This document shows, piece after piece, positions 12,001 to 24,000 of a stretch of 64,000 nt of DNA. Position numbers and translations under genes: made by a program. The DNA lies in assembly GCA_007922195.1 (NCBI GenBank), contig ML682008.1:9780680-9844679 (forward strand), written 5' to 3'. Under the pieces are notes generated by a model. The model saw only the letters and a list, made by a program, of their open reading frames with translations. It was not told the origin of the DNA and searched no databases. Source of the stretch: Podocnemis expansa (taxonomy: Eukaryota > Chordata > Testudines > Podocnemididae). Each line of letters starts with the position of its first letter. Within the stretch, counting starts at the first letter, position 1.

Positions 12001-15000
12001 CAACATTACTTTTCATTATGATCACCTCTTCTATCCTTCAGTTATTGCTCTGGATTTTGACTTTTAAGACCTCGTGTGGGTTTAGCTAACCTTTAGCCTT
12101 ATGCTGCAACCATTGCCCTGTCTTGTAAAGAGGCTGATTTAAAAACCATACCCATGTCTGTATTACATGAAAATGTCTGTATGAGTATCAAATTAGTGTC
12201 AGAAGCTCAGCTGGGCCTGTAGACTGTCCAGCTGGGCCAGCCAACAGTCAAAGCTATAGTGAGCATTTATCTACTTCATTATCCATAGATCCCCAAGCAT
12301 TTAAAAAATCCCTTGTTGTATGTGAGGTGGAGGGGTTAAATGGCTTTCCCAGGGAGTAGCTAAATACATATATTTCAAGGTGAGTAAAAGATGATTGAAG
12401 GGAACTGCTTCTAAATTTATGGACTAATTTTTGCAAGATGTCAAAGGAAGCTCTCTAATCCCAGTCCATGAGATTGCAGGGTCAGGCTGTTAGTTTGATC
12501 TCATGGGACAGAGAGAACTCATAAGGAGTCAGAAGATGCCTGGCTCTGGCTGTTGCGTTTTGTCCTGTTCTGGTCTGTTTTGCAGCCTTTTTCTTCCATG
12601 CGGTTAAAGGGAGGGCTGTCTGATATTTAGATTTACAAATGGCTGAGTAAGGTAATTGAAATAGCCAGGCCAGAGAGTCCTGCTGTGAGTGTAGGAGGTG
12701 CATTCTGTGGAAAGGCTACTTTGCTTTAACCAGTTGCATAGCAAAGCCACCCAGATGTTTGCACTTGATTAGTGTTGTAAACGTCAAGATCTGAACAGTG
12801 TGCATTTTGTATTCTTGTTACCACTGGGTTTTGTGGACCTGCAGCTCTAAAAGATACATGGTGGTAGCACCTTTGTTTGAAGACTGAGGAAATTGCCATG
12901 GAAAGAAAGTGTGATGCTATTGGATAAGAGGGCGGAGGGATTCTCTGTATTAAAGTCTTTAAATCATGATTTGAGGACTTTAATAGCTCAGTTATGGGTT
13001 TGAGGTTCATTGTAGGAGTGTGTCGGTGAGGTTTTGTGGCCTGCAGTGTGCAGGAGGTCAGACTAGATGATCATATTGGTCCCTTCTGACCTTAGAGTCT
13101 ATGAGAAAGAGAAGAAGGCGTGGGTCCCCCCCCCCACAAGTGTCTCCATATTAGAGCAGCTGGAGAAAACAAGCTTGTGACCATTTTCTGTTCCATGACT
13201 GTTCTCTGAGTCTTTCTAAGAGGGAGAACACTATACCTCCTGTTTGTTTCCCCTCATTTCTTAGTGTCTGTGGAGTTGCTTGAAGTCTCTCACTATTCTG
13301 CAAGAAATCATGCCTTTGAATGACGCTCACTCTGTTTATTTCAGAGGAAAGACTAGTTCCTCTCTTTCAAGAGGAAGACTACCAGCAGCAATTGTTAATG
13401 GGACTAGTAAGTGTTTTCATTGCATTCTGTGCACTAAGAAGGACGCAACCTTCCTCAATGTAAAGGGCTAACTTCAACAGTATTTATTTGTAGTTTTCCT
13501 GCTAAGTTCTGTATTCAGCTGTTTACTGGAGGATCATGTGGGCTAATCAGTGTTGGAGCTAGGAATGGGACAGAACGTGATGCTATGTGAGAATCAGCTT
13601 GGCTCCACTCTCCCAGGTCAAGATGCTAAACTATGGGCTGGCAAACTTTTTGGCCTGAGGGCCACATCTGAAATTGAAATTGTATGGCAGGCTATTCAGA
13701 GGGGCAGGGACGAAAGAGTGGGGCTGTGCCGGGGGAGCAGCCAGAGTGTGGCGCTGCTTGTGCCCGGGAGCAGCTCCATTTGGGGTGGCACTGGGCCCAC
13801 ATGGTGGGAGATGGGCATGGCAGGGCGGGGAGGGTAGAGTGGCAGCTGCACTCCATCCAGGGTACTGCTGGGCCCATGTGGGGCAGGGTTGGGATGGGGG
13901 AGCAGGCACCACACTTTGGCCAGGCCTGTAGTTTGTCCACCCCTGCAGTAAACCCTAAAAATTAAAGGTAGGAGAAAGATCATAGCCAAAAGCTAATTTG
14001 TCAAATCCTGATTTCCTCCAGTGCATGTTTGTTCTTTTTCTTTTATACTGTTATACTCCTCACTTAAATGCTGATATTTTCACCCTCTCTGGGCCTCATC
14101 CTAAGCTCTTGTCACTTACCTTCAATTTTTAACTTCCTTCTTATCCCTCTCCCATGTTTCCCATCTCCTTTGCAAGATCTGACTGACTTTCAAAGGGGAG
14201 ATGAAGATTTTCCTCTTCTTCCTGCTCTCCCATTTAACATCCTTTCTGCTTTCTTCTTGTTTCTCACTGGCCCTCTACCTCACTTGTAACCCCAAGGCAT
14301 CTTTTCTTGCACCACCTTCCCCTTTACACCATTTTCACTGGGTAATCTCATATGGCTTCATCTACTGTCTTTATGTTGATGACTCACAAATTTGACCTCC
14401 ACTCTTGCATTGTTCCCCTCCATCCTGTCCCCCATTTTAGCCAATCTGTTGCACATTTGTACCTGCATATTTTTCAGTCAACTCAAACTCACCAAAGCTA
14501 TAAAAGAAGTTGTCACATTGCCTCTGAGACCCTCCACACCACTTCTGTTCTCTGCTGCTGCAGACCACATCTGCATCTCCTTCCATCTCTCAGAACCTAG
14601 GCTCTTTTTTGACTCCTTTCTCAGTCTTGCCCTCCTGTCCAAACCCTACTCCTCCTTTCGCCACAACCTTAAACTGAATGCTGAGAACTGGAATATTTAA
14701 GGAGCCTCTTTTCTTCCAGGTGGAGGACTGTATATAATGCAGCCACTGTAACTTTGTAAAGTTTACGGAGATGAGACTTACAGGCTTTCTCCTGTTCGGC
14801 AGAGAAGGCTGGATAAAGGGTTAACTCAAAGGCTAGTGTAATTCTCATTTGTCCATTGAGCTGGATCTGTCCTAAGTTATGATTCTGGCTGTCTAAAATC
14901 ACTCTTTGGCAAGGATGTGTGATCTTCAGTCATTTCAGTGGAAATCATGCTTGTTTGGCAGAGACAGAAAATTGTTCTGCTAGTTCATGTGAGTTGAGAG

Positions 15001-18000
15001 TTACTCGTGCCTGAACTTTGAGAAGTCACCTAAATGGCTGTTCTTTTCCAGATGGTTGCACAGTTGAAAGATCATCTTATGAGACATCTACAATATGTGG
15101 GAAGAAAGAAGATTGACCAGATAGTTTTGGATTATGTTTCAAAACTGGTTAGTTTGAATTTTTTTCCCTTATATGTCAAACTTGAGTTGCTATTGGAACT
15201 AGTTTTTTTAGATAACGCTCTGGGCAAGAACTGACATTCTTTGTGTCTTATACATGGCTCCTCATTCAGTAACCAGTATCTATTTTTTAGCTCTGTGTGT
15301 TCATAATAAAAAATACTGAAGAAGAAAATTAGTGGCTGATAAAATAAGAACTATATGATTCCTTACAGCATGAGTGCTTGATGCTTAAAGCAGAGCTGGT
15401 ATGCATTTTTTCTTTTGCTGGTGTTTTGCGGATTCTCATTTGTTCCCTCTTAATGTAAATAAAGACAAGAATCTCTTGGTATCAGAATGCTTATTTAGCC
15501 CATCTGCCAAAATTTATGGCAAAAAAAGAATCAGTTCAGATTGAGCCTTTAATGTAACACTCACTATTTAATCACAAAATCTCCTGGGATGAATCTTGCA
15601 CTTTAACATCACTTAAAGCAAGAATTCTCTTAATAAATAATTTATAGGTTTCCATTCCTGTAGGCGCCTGAACAGAAATTAAACAAAGTTGGTATAAACA
15701 AAGGAAAGATTCCTGTTAAAATTACTCCTGCCCTTTGGCTGGCACACTTTGCAAGATTCTTCTAGTAGTTTATCACTAGTCTTGGATCTCCCCTTCTCCT
15801 GGCAGGGAGGTTGCACTAAATTTATAACATCTTTAATTCTGCCATAATGGTCAGATGTCTTGGGTGTAGTTGTCTTTGGTTCTCTTAATAACATTCTTTA
15901 ATGTAATCTCGGCACATGTAGGCAGAGCGGGAACCAGGAAGTAAATGGAAGTGGCTTTAGCTGTGTTCTTGGCATCATCATAGAAGTACCTTAGAAAAGC
16001 CATAGGCTCTGAGCACCAAAGTGGAAGCTCAGCATCTTTAAAGTAAGGAATAACAATTTATAACTGCCATAGGCACTTTAGAAAATATCAATCCCATAAC
16101 CTCAGTATTAACTGGTCTAGTCCATTTCATCACCAAATTTACCTGGATTTTCTCTAGTTCAGTTTTAAGGGTACCAAGAGATGAGACTTTGACTATTCTG
16201 CCAATTTCTACTCCATGTTTTGGTTCATTCTCACTGAGATGGAGAATGTTCTTTCAGTTAATGCACTAGATTAATGTTCATGTCCTGTTCTATTACAGAG
16301 TTACCATGCAACTGTTGGCAAGTCACTTTCTGTAGAACTAGGAGAATGCTTTCTTTTCCCCACACTTTTCTCTTGTGTATTTGAATGCAGGAACCGTGGG
16401 GGCAGAGATTTTCTTTGTACAGCATATTACGGCGATTATTTTTGCACAGCAGGGCTCTGAATGCTATCAGAATACAAACAACATAAAATAACTTGCACAC
16501 ACGTCAGACTTGGCTACCTCATAAGTGAACCAAATTACAGTTGTAAGAATCAAGCTTTCAAACTGGGTAAAACCTGGACAAGTAGGTGCTTTACTCTGGC
16601 TTTAAGAATTTTAACTCAAACTCTGCCAAGCTCCTCCAGTCATCAGATTCTGTCATACTAGTAAGAGCTAACCAAGTGACCAAGGGATACTTCTGGAGAA
16701 CTCCTGTAGAAGCCTCTTTTCCCTCCTAAGTGCTGATCTTCTGATATAGCTAAAGCCAGGCTCTAGTTAGACAAGGCATTCTGTTGCTTGCTGGACCAGA
16801 AACAAAAGCTTTCCAGGCAGGAGGTGGGGTTTTTCTAGTTTATGCCTGAAAATTGAAAATCATTTTCATTTCCTGGAAATAAAAGAGAAACTGCTGAACT
16901 CCAGAGTATTTCAACTGGAATTTTCCATTAAGTCCAAAATGTTTTGAACTTGGAAAATATTGGAAAGTTACCCAAAGTTATTTGGCTTGTTCTCTGAGTT
17001 GTTCACTGTATCTTAGGGAAGTTTGAACTTAACCTCTCTGTGCCTTTGTATACCCCAGGAAAACGAGGGCAGTATTTGCCTTAGGTATGTTTAGTTGCTC
17101 CCTCCAAAGTAGTGTTCATAAAGCACTTTTAGACCCAAGATAAAATGCAGTAGAGGTGTGCCAAATGTTAGTGGAGTTATTGCGCTACAAATGCACTTCT
17201 GATTGAATGTTAATGGGGCTATTCAAAACAGCCCCCGATGGCAGTGGAGCTCTTAGGAATGGGGACAGATGTGTGTAGTGCACTGGGCACATGTATGGAG
17301 TCCCTTCAATGTGCTCATACCAGGGCAGGTTCTCTTTTGGTTGCAGGTGCATAAAGAGATCAGACACGAACGGGGCTGGGAGCTGGCACTGACCCATGGT
17401 TCTTTGCTGGAGGTCAGCCAGGGAGCACACAAAGAGACTGTGTGGGCTGAACCATTGTTTGTGTATTTTGGAAATCAGCTAAGAAGAGAGACTGAACTAA
17501 GGAAGAATGGGGAGTAGAATTCATTTGCATCTTGCCTGGGGGGTCGACAGCTTGTGGCCTCCCTTCCATCCCCTTCAGACCTATACAGCAAGGCGAACAC
17601 CCCACTGCTTTTAACACGTCAGTCAGGTTGGGCCCTTGACTCTTTCCCTCACCAAGAGGTGCAGCCAAACAGCCATTATGTTTTACATGCCTCACAGCCA
17701 TGGAGTCTTTTTACATCTGTTTGTAGTTAGATAATGTGTTCTTGGCTGTGCGCACTGTGGGGATACTAGTGAATTGAGAATATTTGCTTTAGGATTTCTT
17801 GTGTTTGAGAATCAAGATCACTAGAGGAGGCAGCTGCCCCATCTCAGGTACTGGAAAAGTGATGGAAACTGCTGAAGTCCTAGTTGGAATCATCGGAGGA
17901 GTCCTAAAATTCCTTCAAATTGTTATAATGTGAACTGGTGTTTGAAATGCCAACAGAGGTTAATGGCCTTTCATGCAAGAACTCCTACATGTCACTTTTT

Positions 18001-21000
18001 GTTCTAGCTGGATTTAATCTGTCGAATAATGGAAGCTGTTTGGAGGAAATATCGTCTTCAGTCCTGCATTCTCTGCTTGTAAGCTAAAGTTTTCCATTAA
18101 TCTGCAGCAAGTTTACAGAATGTGGCAAAATGGTTTTGACAAGTACTCCTTCCCATAAGTGGCTTTTGCTAAAAACTGAGTACAAACCTGACTAAAAACC
18201 CAGAGCCGGGTAGGCTATAGTGGTGGGGGAGAAAAGGTACATAAAGAAAAGGTGCAGTGAGCTCCTATTAGTTTGAGTCTGGGTTGTGGATGCTGGAGAT
18301 CTCAGAGGAAAAAAAAGACTACTTGTATGCTGTGCAGGTACCTACATAAAATAGATGTCTAACTTTAGATACTCTAGTTAGAAAGTTTTAGCTCCTTGTT
18401 TCATGGCATGTATTAAGCAGAGATTTGTAGGGATGCCTTGAGCAGGGGGCTCCACATGGATTGTGTACCTCCGCATTTCAAATTTGTGAACAAAACCTAG
18501 AATCTAGTAACTTTTACTCTTAAAATAAACCAACATGGGGTGTGCTAGGACAGTGGAATTCCTTCCTTTTAAAGTGCATTCATTCAGCCGTGAAACAAAT
18601 TGGCTACGCTGTGCAGGGGTTTGAAGTCTTTGGCTGCTAACAGGCTGTTTTATTAAATGCAGGGATGAGCGAGGAAGCGCGGCAGAGTCTGCAGCTTTCC
18701 ACATCATGAGTCGGATTCTAGAAGCTGCCCATGGAATGTGTCTACCTCTGCCTCCCGGTAAGGCCTGTGACACGGGATCCGCATTTTCATTATTTTATTC
18801 CACCCTTGAGAATAAGAGCATTGTTTTGAATTTCTTCCAAACAAATAGCATTTGAAATGAGTGCATGCTATATTAACTTTGGCCATCCTAAAATGCATTC
18901 ACTACAGCTGTGTGGGGAAGAGCTGTCCATAAACACCTGCAGTGAAATAAAACAAATGTCATTACAACAGAGTTGGCAAATTACTTAGCTTTTGAAAAGC
19001 TTCACTTCCCAGCAGCATTTCAGTTCTGTAGAAGAGCATCTCTCAGGGCTAAGATTTTTTTCTCCCCCTTTGTAAACATGAATTTTTAGTCCAGAAAGTC
19101 ACTGGTGAGATGTAAGATTCAAGGGCTAACAAGTAAACTACAGCCAGTGGCAAAACAGTTTTCTTTATGCTACCCAGGGCCAGCTCTAGTGGTTGTGTTG
19201 CCCCAAGCCACCTTTTCTCTTTGAGCCACTAAGTGCCAACTCTGAGCCTGCGGTGACAGGAGTGGTGGGGCTGGGCTGGCGGTCACGTGGTGGCGGCACC
19301 AGGCTGGCACTCCTAAACACTGACTCTGTGCCTGCGGGGGCAGCAGGGGTGTGGTGGGGCCAAGCTGGTGCCCCTAAGCTTCGGTTTCCCAAGCCAGTGC
19401 CACGCTGGCTCATCACTTAAGCCAGCCCTGATGCTGCCCTGCAAACGTATTTCAGCCCTGAACATCTGGCTGTGAAGACAGAGTAGAGCAGTGGTTCCCA
19501 ATGCCTTTCCCATGGGCCAAAAGTGCCCCACAGGGCTTTTTAAATGGCACACATTTCCCCTGCTGCTTCCTGGGAGCTGGGCTGCAGCCACACTCCAGCT
19601 GCCCCGTCCTGTGTGGAGCCGGCCTGCAGCTGCAAGCCTGAAGCCCAGTCCAGTAGATAGCCAGGAGCCTGGCTGCGGCTCACAGCCCTGCCAGCCTCCC
19701 ACAGACACCCACCTCCCTCCTAATGCCTGCACCCAGGCCTCCCAGCACCAAATGAACTGTTTTTAAAAGGTTAATTATTTTTAGAATTGAAAATTTTATA
19801 TTTTTTAAACTCTTTTTTAAAATACTGTTTTAACAGTTTTAGTTTTGCCATTTTAAATTATTTAACACATTAAATTTGCTTTGCACTAAATAAATGTTTT
19901 CTTTTAACTATGTCCAAATGGTGTACTTTGTACTATATACAAATATGTTTTTTTTGAGTTGATAGGTGGGTGGCTCTTGAGGGTTGTAAAAATGATCTTT
20001 GACGCTCTCAAGTCAAAAAGGTTGAGAACCACTGAATTAGAGGCCCTGATTCTGCAGACAGCCCCCTAACACGTGGGTGCTGTGCCCATGTACATCTCCA
20101 TTGACTTCAGCTGAAGAGTCTGCTCATGCAAAGCAACTTACACTATTGGGGCCTACATTTCAATATAGTTGTCTGTATAGTTGTTCTACACTGCAGAGAT
20201 TGAGAGATTTCAGTGAGTGCCAGTTTTCGCCAACCATGACATAGAAACTGCTTTTGGAGAAAACAAACGAGGAGTCCTGTGGCAGTTTTAAAGACTAACG
20301 AATTTATTTATCACCTGAACCTTCATGGGAGAAAGGTCCACTTTATCAAATGCTTAAAGATGGGGGATTTACAGAGTGGGAGGAAAATAAATGCAGGGAT
20401 GTGTAAGTCATAGGATCAGGTCAGACTGTTACAACAAATCAGAACTGCTTTGATTTATTCTAACAGTCAGATCTGATCCTATGTCTTACACTTCCCTGCA
20501 TTTATTTCCCTCCCATTCTGTAAGTTTTCCAGTTTCAAGCATCTGCTGAAGTGGGATTTTCTCCCATGAAAGCTCATGCAATAAATAAATTCGTTAGTCT
20601 TTAAAAGTGCCACAGGACTCCTCGTTTGTTTGGCTGAAGTAGACTCACACAGCTGCCCCTTTGGAACTTGCTTTTGGACATGATGGCTGCGGACTTGAAC
20701 CAGTAATGTGAGGGCTCTGGATCTCATCAACAGTCTTCTAATGTAAACCAACCCAGAGTCTTACATTTAAAATGCTGGACTGTTCATTAGATGCTTCTTG
20801 TTCAGTTTTTGGTGATAGCAACCGATTCGCCAACCTGAAATACTTTGACAAAAATCTACTTTAGTAGAATAACTTTCCTGTTCTGCTTACTCGTTGACTT
20901 TGACTTGGAAATTTTGAGACTTCGGTGTTTTAGGCCACTCGAATACAAACATCATGTTAATGTGATCTTGATTTGTTGGGAGGGATGATCATAAGAAACC

Positions 21001-24000
21001 CTGCCCCCTTCCAGATGAACTGATGTCTCAGCTGGGGATAACAGAAAAGGAGAGAAAAGATGGGAAAACATTGAATTTATTTAAAATGGAGAGTGAGAAT
21101 GCTATGAGGCAATTTAAAGTTGCTATTCAGTCTGGTAAGGATTCAGGGATTATAAAGTGACCCACAGTAAACTAAGTTGATAAATCAGAAAGGAATCTGG
21201 CTTAAGAAATCCATGCTGTAAAGGATGGAATGTAAATGTAAGTTTTTCTTTTAATGGCCAATTTACAAAGCACTTTCATTTTAAATTTTAGGAAGAACTC
21301 CTTAACGGCAATGTTTCACATTTTTATGAATCAGATGTTGTTGCTTAATTTGCTAAAAAAAAAAAAAAAAAAAGGAATTTACAGATTCCCGAAAGATTTG
21401 GCTTGGATTTTAATCCTAGTAATAATGTTCTTACAGAAGCATTTGTGTGTGTGTAACCACATGCTGGAATGAGAGATCTGAGTCTAACAGATCAAAAACA
21501 TGAATCTCAAAACCTCCTCAGTCTGTGCTGTTTCATGCTATTCTGTAGCATGGATGGTAACCACATAATGCACGTTGAGGTTTATTTTGTGATTTAATTG
21601 AGGGGCAACAGACAAAGACTAATGCATGAGAAATTTTAAATGCAAGCAAACACCTTATAGAATGTTTAACACCCTTCTGTGGATTAAAAATATTTGAAAA
21701 TAAAGAAACTGCTTCCCAGCATATCTCCAGACGCCTCCATTTCACATCCTGTTCCTTGCAGGGTGTGGGGAAGTCCCAGGAGCTCAGCACTTTCATGTTA
21801 GAAATAGAAGAACCTTTGGGGAAGAAGGCTTTTTACCGTATTGTAACATAGTCAGTGTAATCCACTCAAACTGACACTATCTTAAGTTTCAAAATTATGC
21901 ATTAAACTGTAACTAAATACTGTTATAGAGAGTGAAGGCAATAAATAACAGCAGGATTAACATATTTATATGGCACATGTTAAAAAAGTCTTCCCTTCCT
22001 CCCACAAATAAAAATATGTAAGTGCTAGTAATAGAATTGTTGGGATCAACTAAACTGTAGTGCTGTGAATGGCATGGCTGTAATCAGACGGTTTGTATAA
22101 AATTTTATTTCTGTTGCACAAACAAGGGCTCTTCCTTTGCAGGTTTTCATACTTTGCATATGGGACTTGGAGTTCGATGTCTGCCTTTGCATACCTTGCT
22201 ACATTACATTGATAACGGGGTGTTACATCTGACTGAGGCATGCACTATGAAACTTTTGAAAGGTATGGTGGGTTAAACAGTAGACACTTAGGTTACATTC
22301 TTTTATAACTGCTTGGGAAGTGGATATCCTTTGTATATTTAAAGAGACACCCATGGCTCCTTGCACAACTGGCTGCTTCTTTGAAAAATATAAGGACAGA
22401 GAGTAGTTACTGTTGGAAGTTATTTCTGTGGAGTGCTTTGAAATCAGTGGGGCTGCACAGCTGTTACAGAGGACAAAATTGAGTATGAGCCTACATAATG
22501 CTAACCCTGATGTGAGAGACCATGGAATAGCCATTGTGAGAATTTCAGCAGATCACTTCATGGATCTCAGTCTCGTTTTAAAACTAGGACATTTATAGAA
22601 ATGCTGAGGGTCTTCATATTATTTATCTATAGTTTTTTAAAAGACTTATGCTCTCAAAGCATCTTTATTAGCTTGATTCAGCAATTTTCCTCTGATTTAT
22701 GCAACAGACAAAATGCTTTTGGTTACCAGGGTTAGTGAAATGGCCAGAAATTCTGCACAAGGTCATGAAGTCTTTTAAAAGAGAAAACCTAGCACCAAGG
22801 CATTTCAGAGAATCATGCTTTAAAGAAATGTTGAAATATGTAGACTAAGAAACTCACCTGTCCTTTCAACTGCTTATCAACATTTTAAAACAAGAAATAG
22901 CATGCACAGCAGCATGTGAAGATGATGTTTTTCACAATTACTTCTTCTATATATGTCACTGTGTTCTTGACTTGTTGCAAAATTGACAGTCGGATCATCC
23001 TATTCTGTATTTCTTGGTATAGACCAGCTTTATATAGTCATTCATAAAGCCACTGTCTTTATGAAACCAATTTGTGGCTTCAGAAACCATGGTATGATCG
23101 CAACTGTGATCATTGCCCTATTAGCTATTGCCCTATTATTATTAGTCTAATATCACTCGTTACCTAATTAAAGAAGTTATGCTATGCAATCAAACCTGTA
23201 ACACAATATAAAACTAGAGTCCTGTGGCACCTTAAAGACTAACAGATTTCATCAGGCACAAGCTTTCATGGGCCCAACCCACTTTGTCATGCATCTAGCA
23301 GAGTGGGTTGGAGCCCATGAAAGCTTATGCCTAAAGAAATCTGTTAATCTTTAAGGTGCCACAAGACTCCTGTCATTTTTGCTGTACACAGACTAACACA
23401 GCTGGAAATTGTAATACAGTATTTACTCAGTGGATAAAAGAAAAATAGGTACAGATTAATACAGTATACTGTATCTTGTTATCTCCAGATTTGTGAAATA
23501 ATTTTTATGCCTTTGGCAGGTAATGCTTCAAATTCTAGCTGTTCCCAATAGGCTTGAATAACTACATTCAAATCTTTTGTCTCAAAGGGCACATGGTGTT
23601 CATTTGTTTGTAATGTAAGTTAACGTATATTTTGTTGTTGAGTTTATTTAAAAAGACATAGCCCTAAAGTCACTGTCATTTATGTATTTCCATCTCTCAT
23701 CTGTAGATCTGGATGACACTGAGAAGAATGAAAAGCTCAAATTTAGCATCTTTACCAGGCTTCCTGAGGTAATTGGACTGTGTTTCCTAGGTTTTTAGAT
23801 CCAATTGTTATGAAATTAATCTGAGATCAAGACTTAAATCCCACATAAATCATCAAAACATGGTTTAAGTGAGACTTAAATGGTGCATGCTGGTCTACTA
23901 AACAGGGATGAATTTCACCTTCTATCCGCAAGACATAAGCTACCTATACATTTTCTTTAAGTTTGACAGTAATTACAGGAAGTGATTGTTATATTGAGAA

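Larger units (their letters stand above)
9110..13344 (+). other. GSAP: GSAP intron, about 4.2 kb, repeat-rich, with an N gap
   Basis: Holds the pogo-like fold-back element 9799-10573, the PIF-like MITE 10621-11542 with a 400-N gap, and a CR1 3' end near 13035-13102. Bases 11560-12060 are open on the + strand for 173 codons but read like degenerate repeat with no domain. No exon seen. Confidence 0.65.

Noticed and set aside
13550..13989. Six overlapping frames of 80-97 codons
   Set aside because: They lie in a GC-rich hAT MITE and have no protein character.
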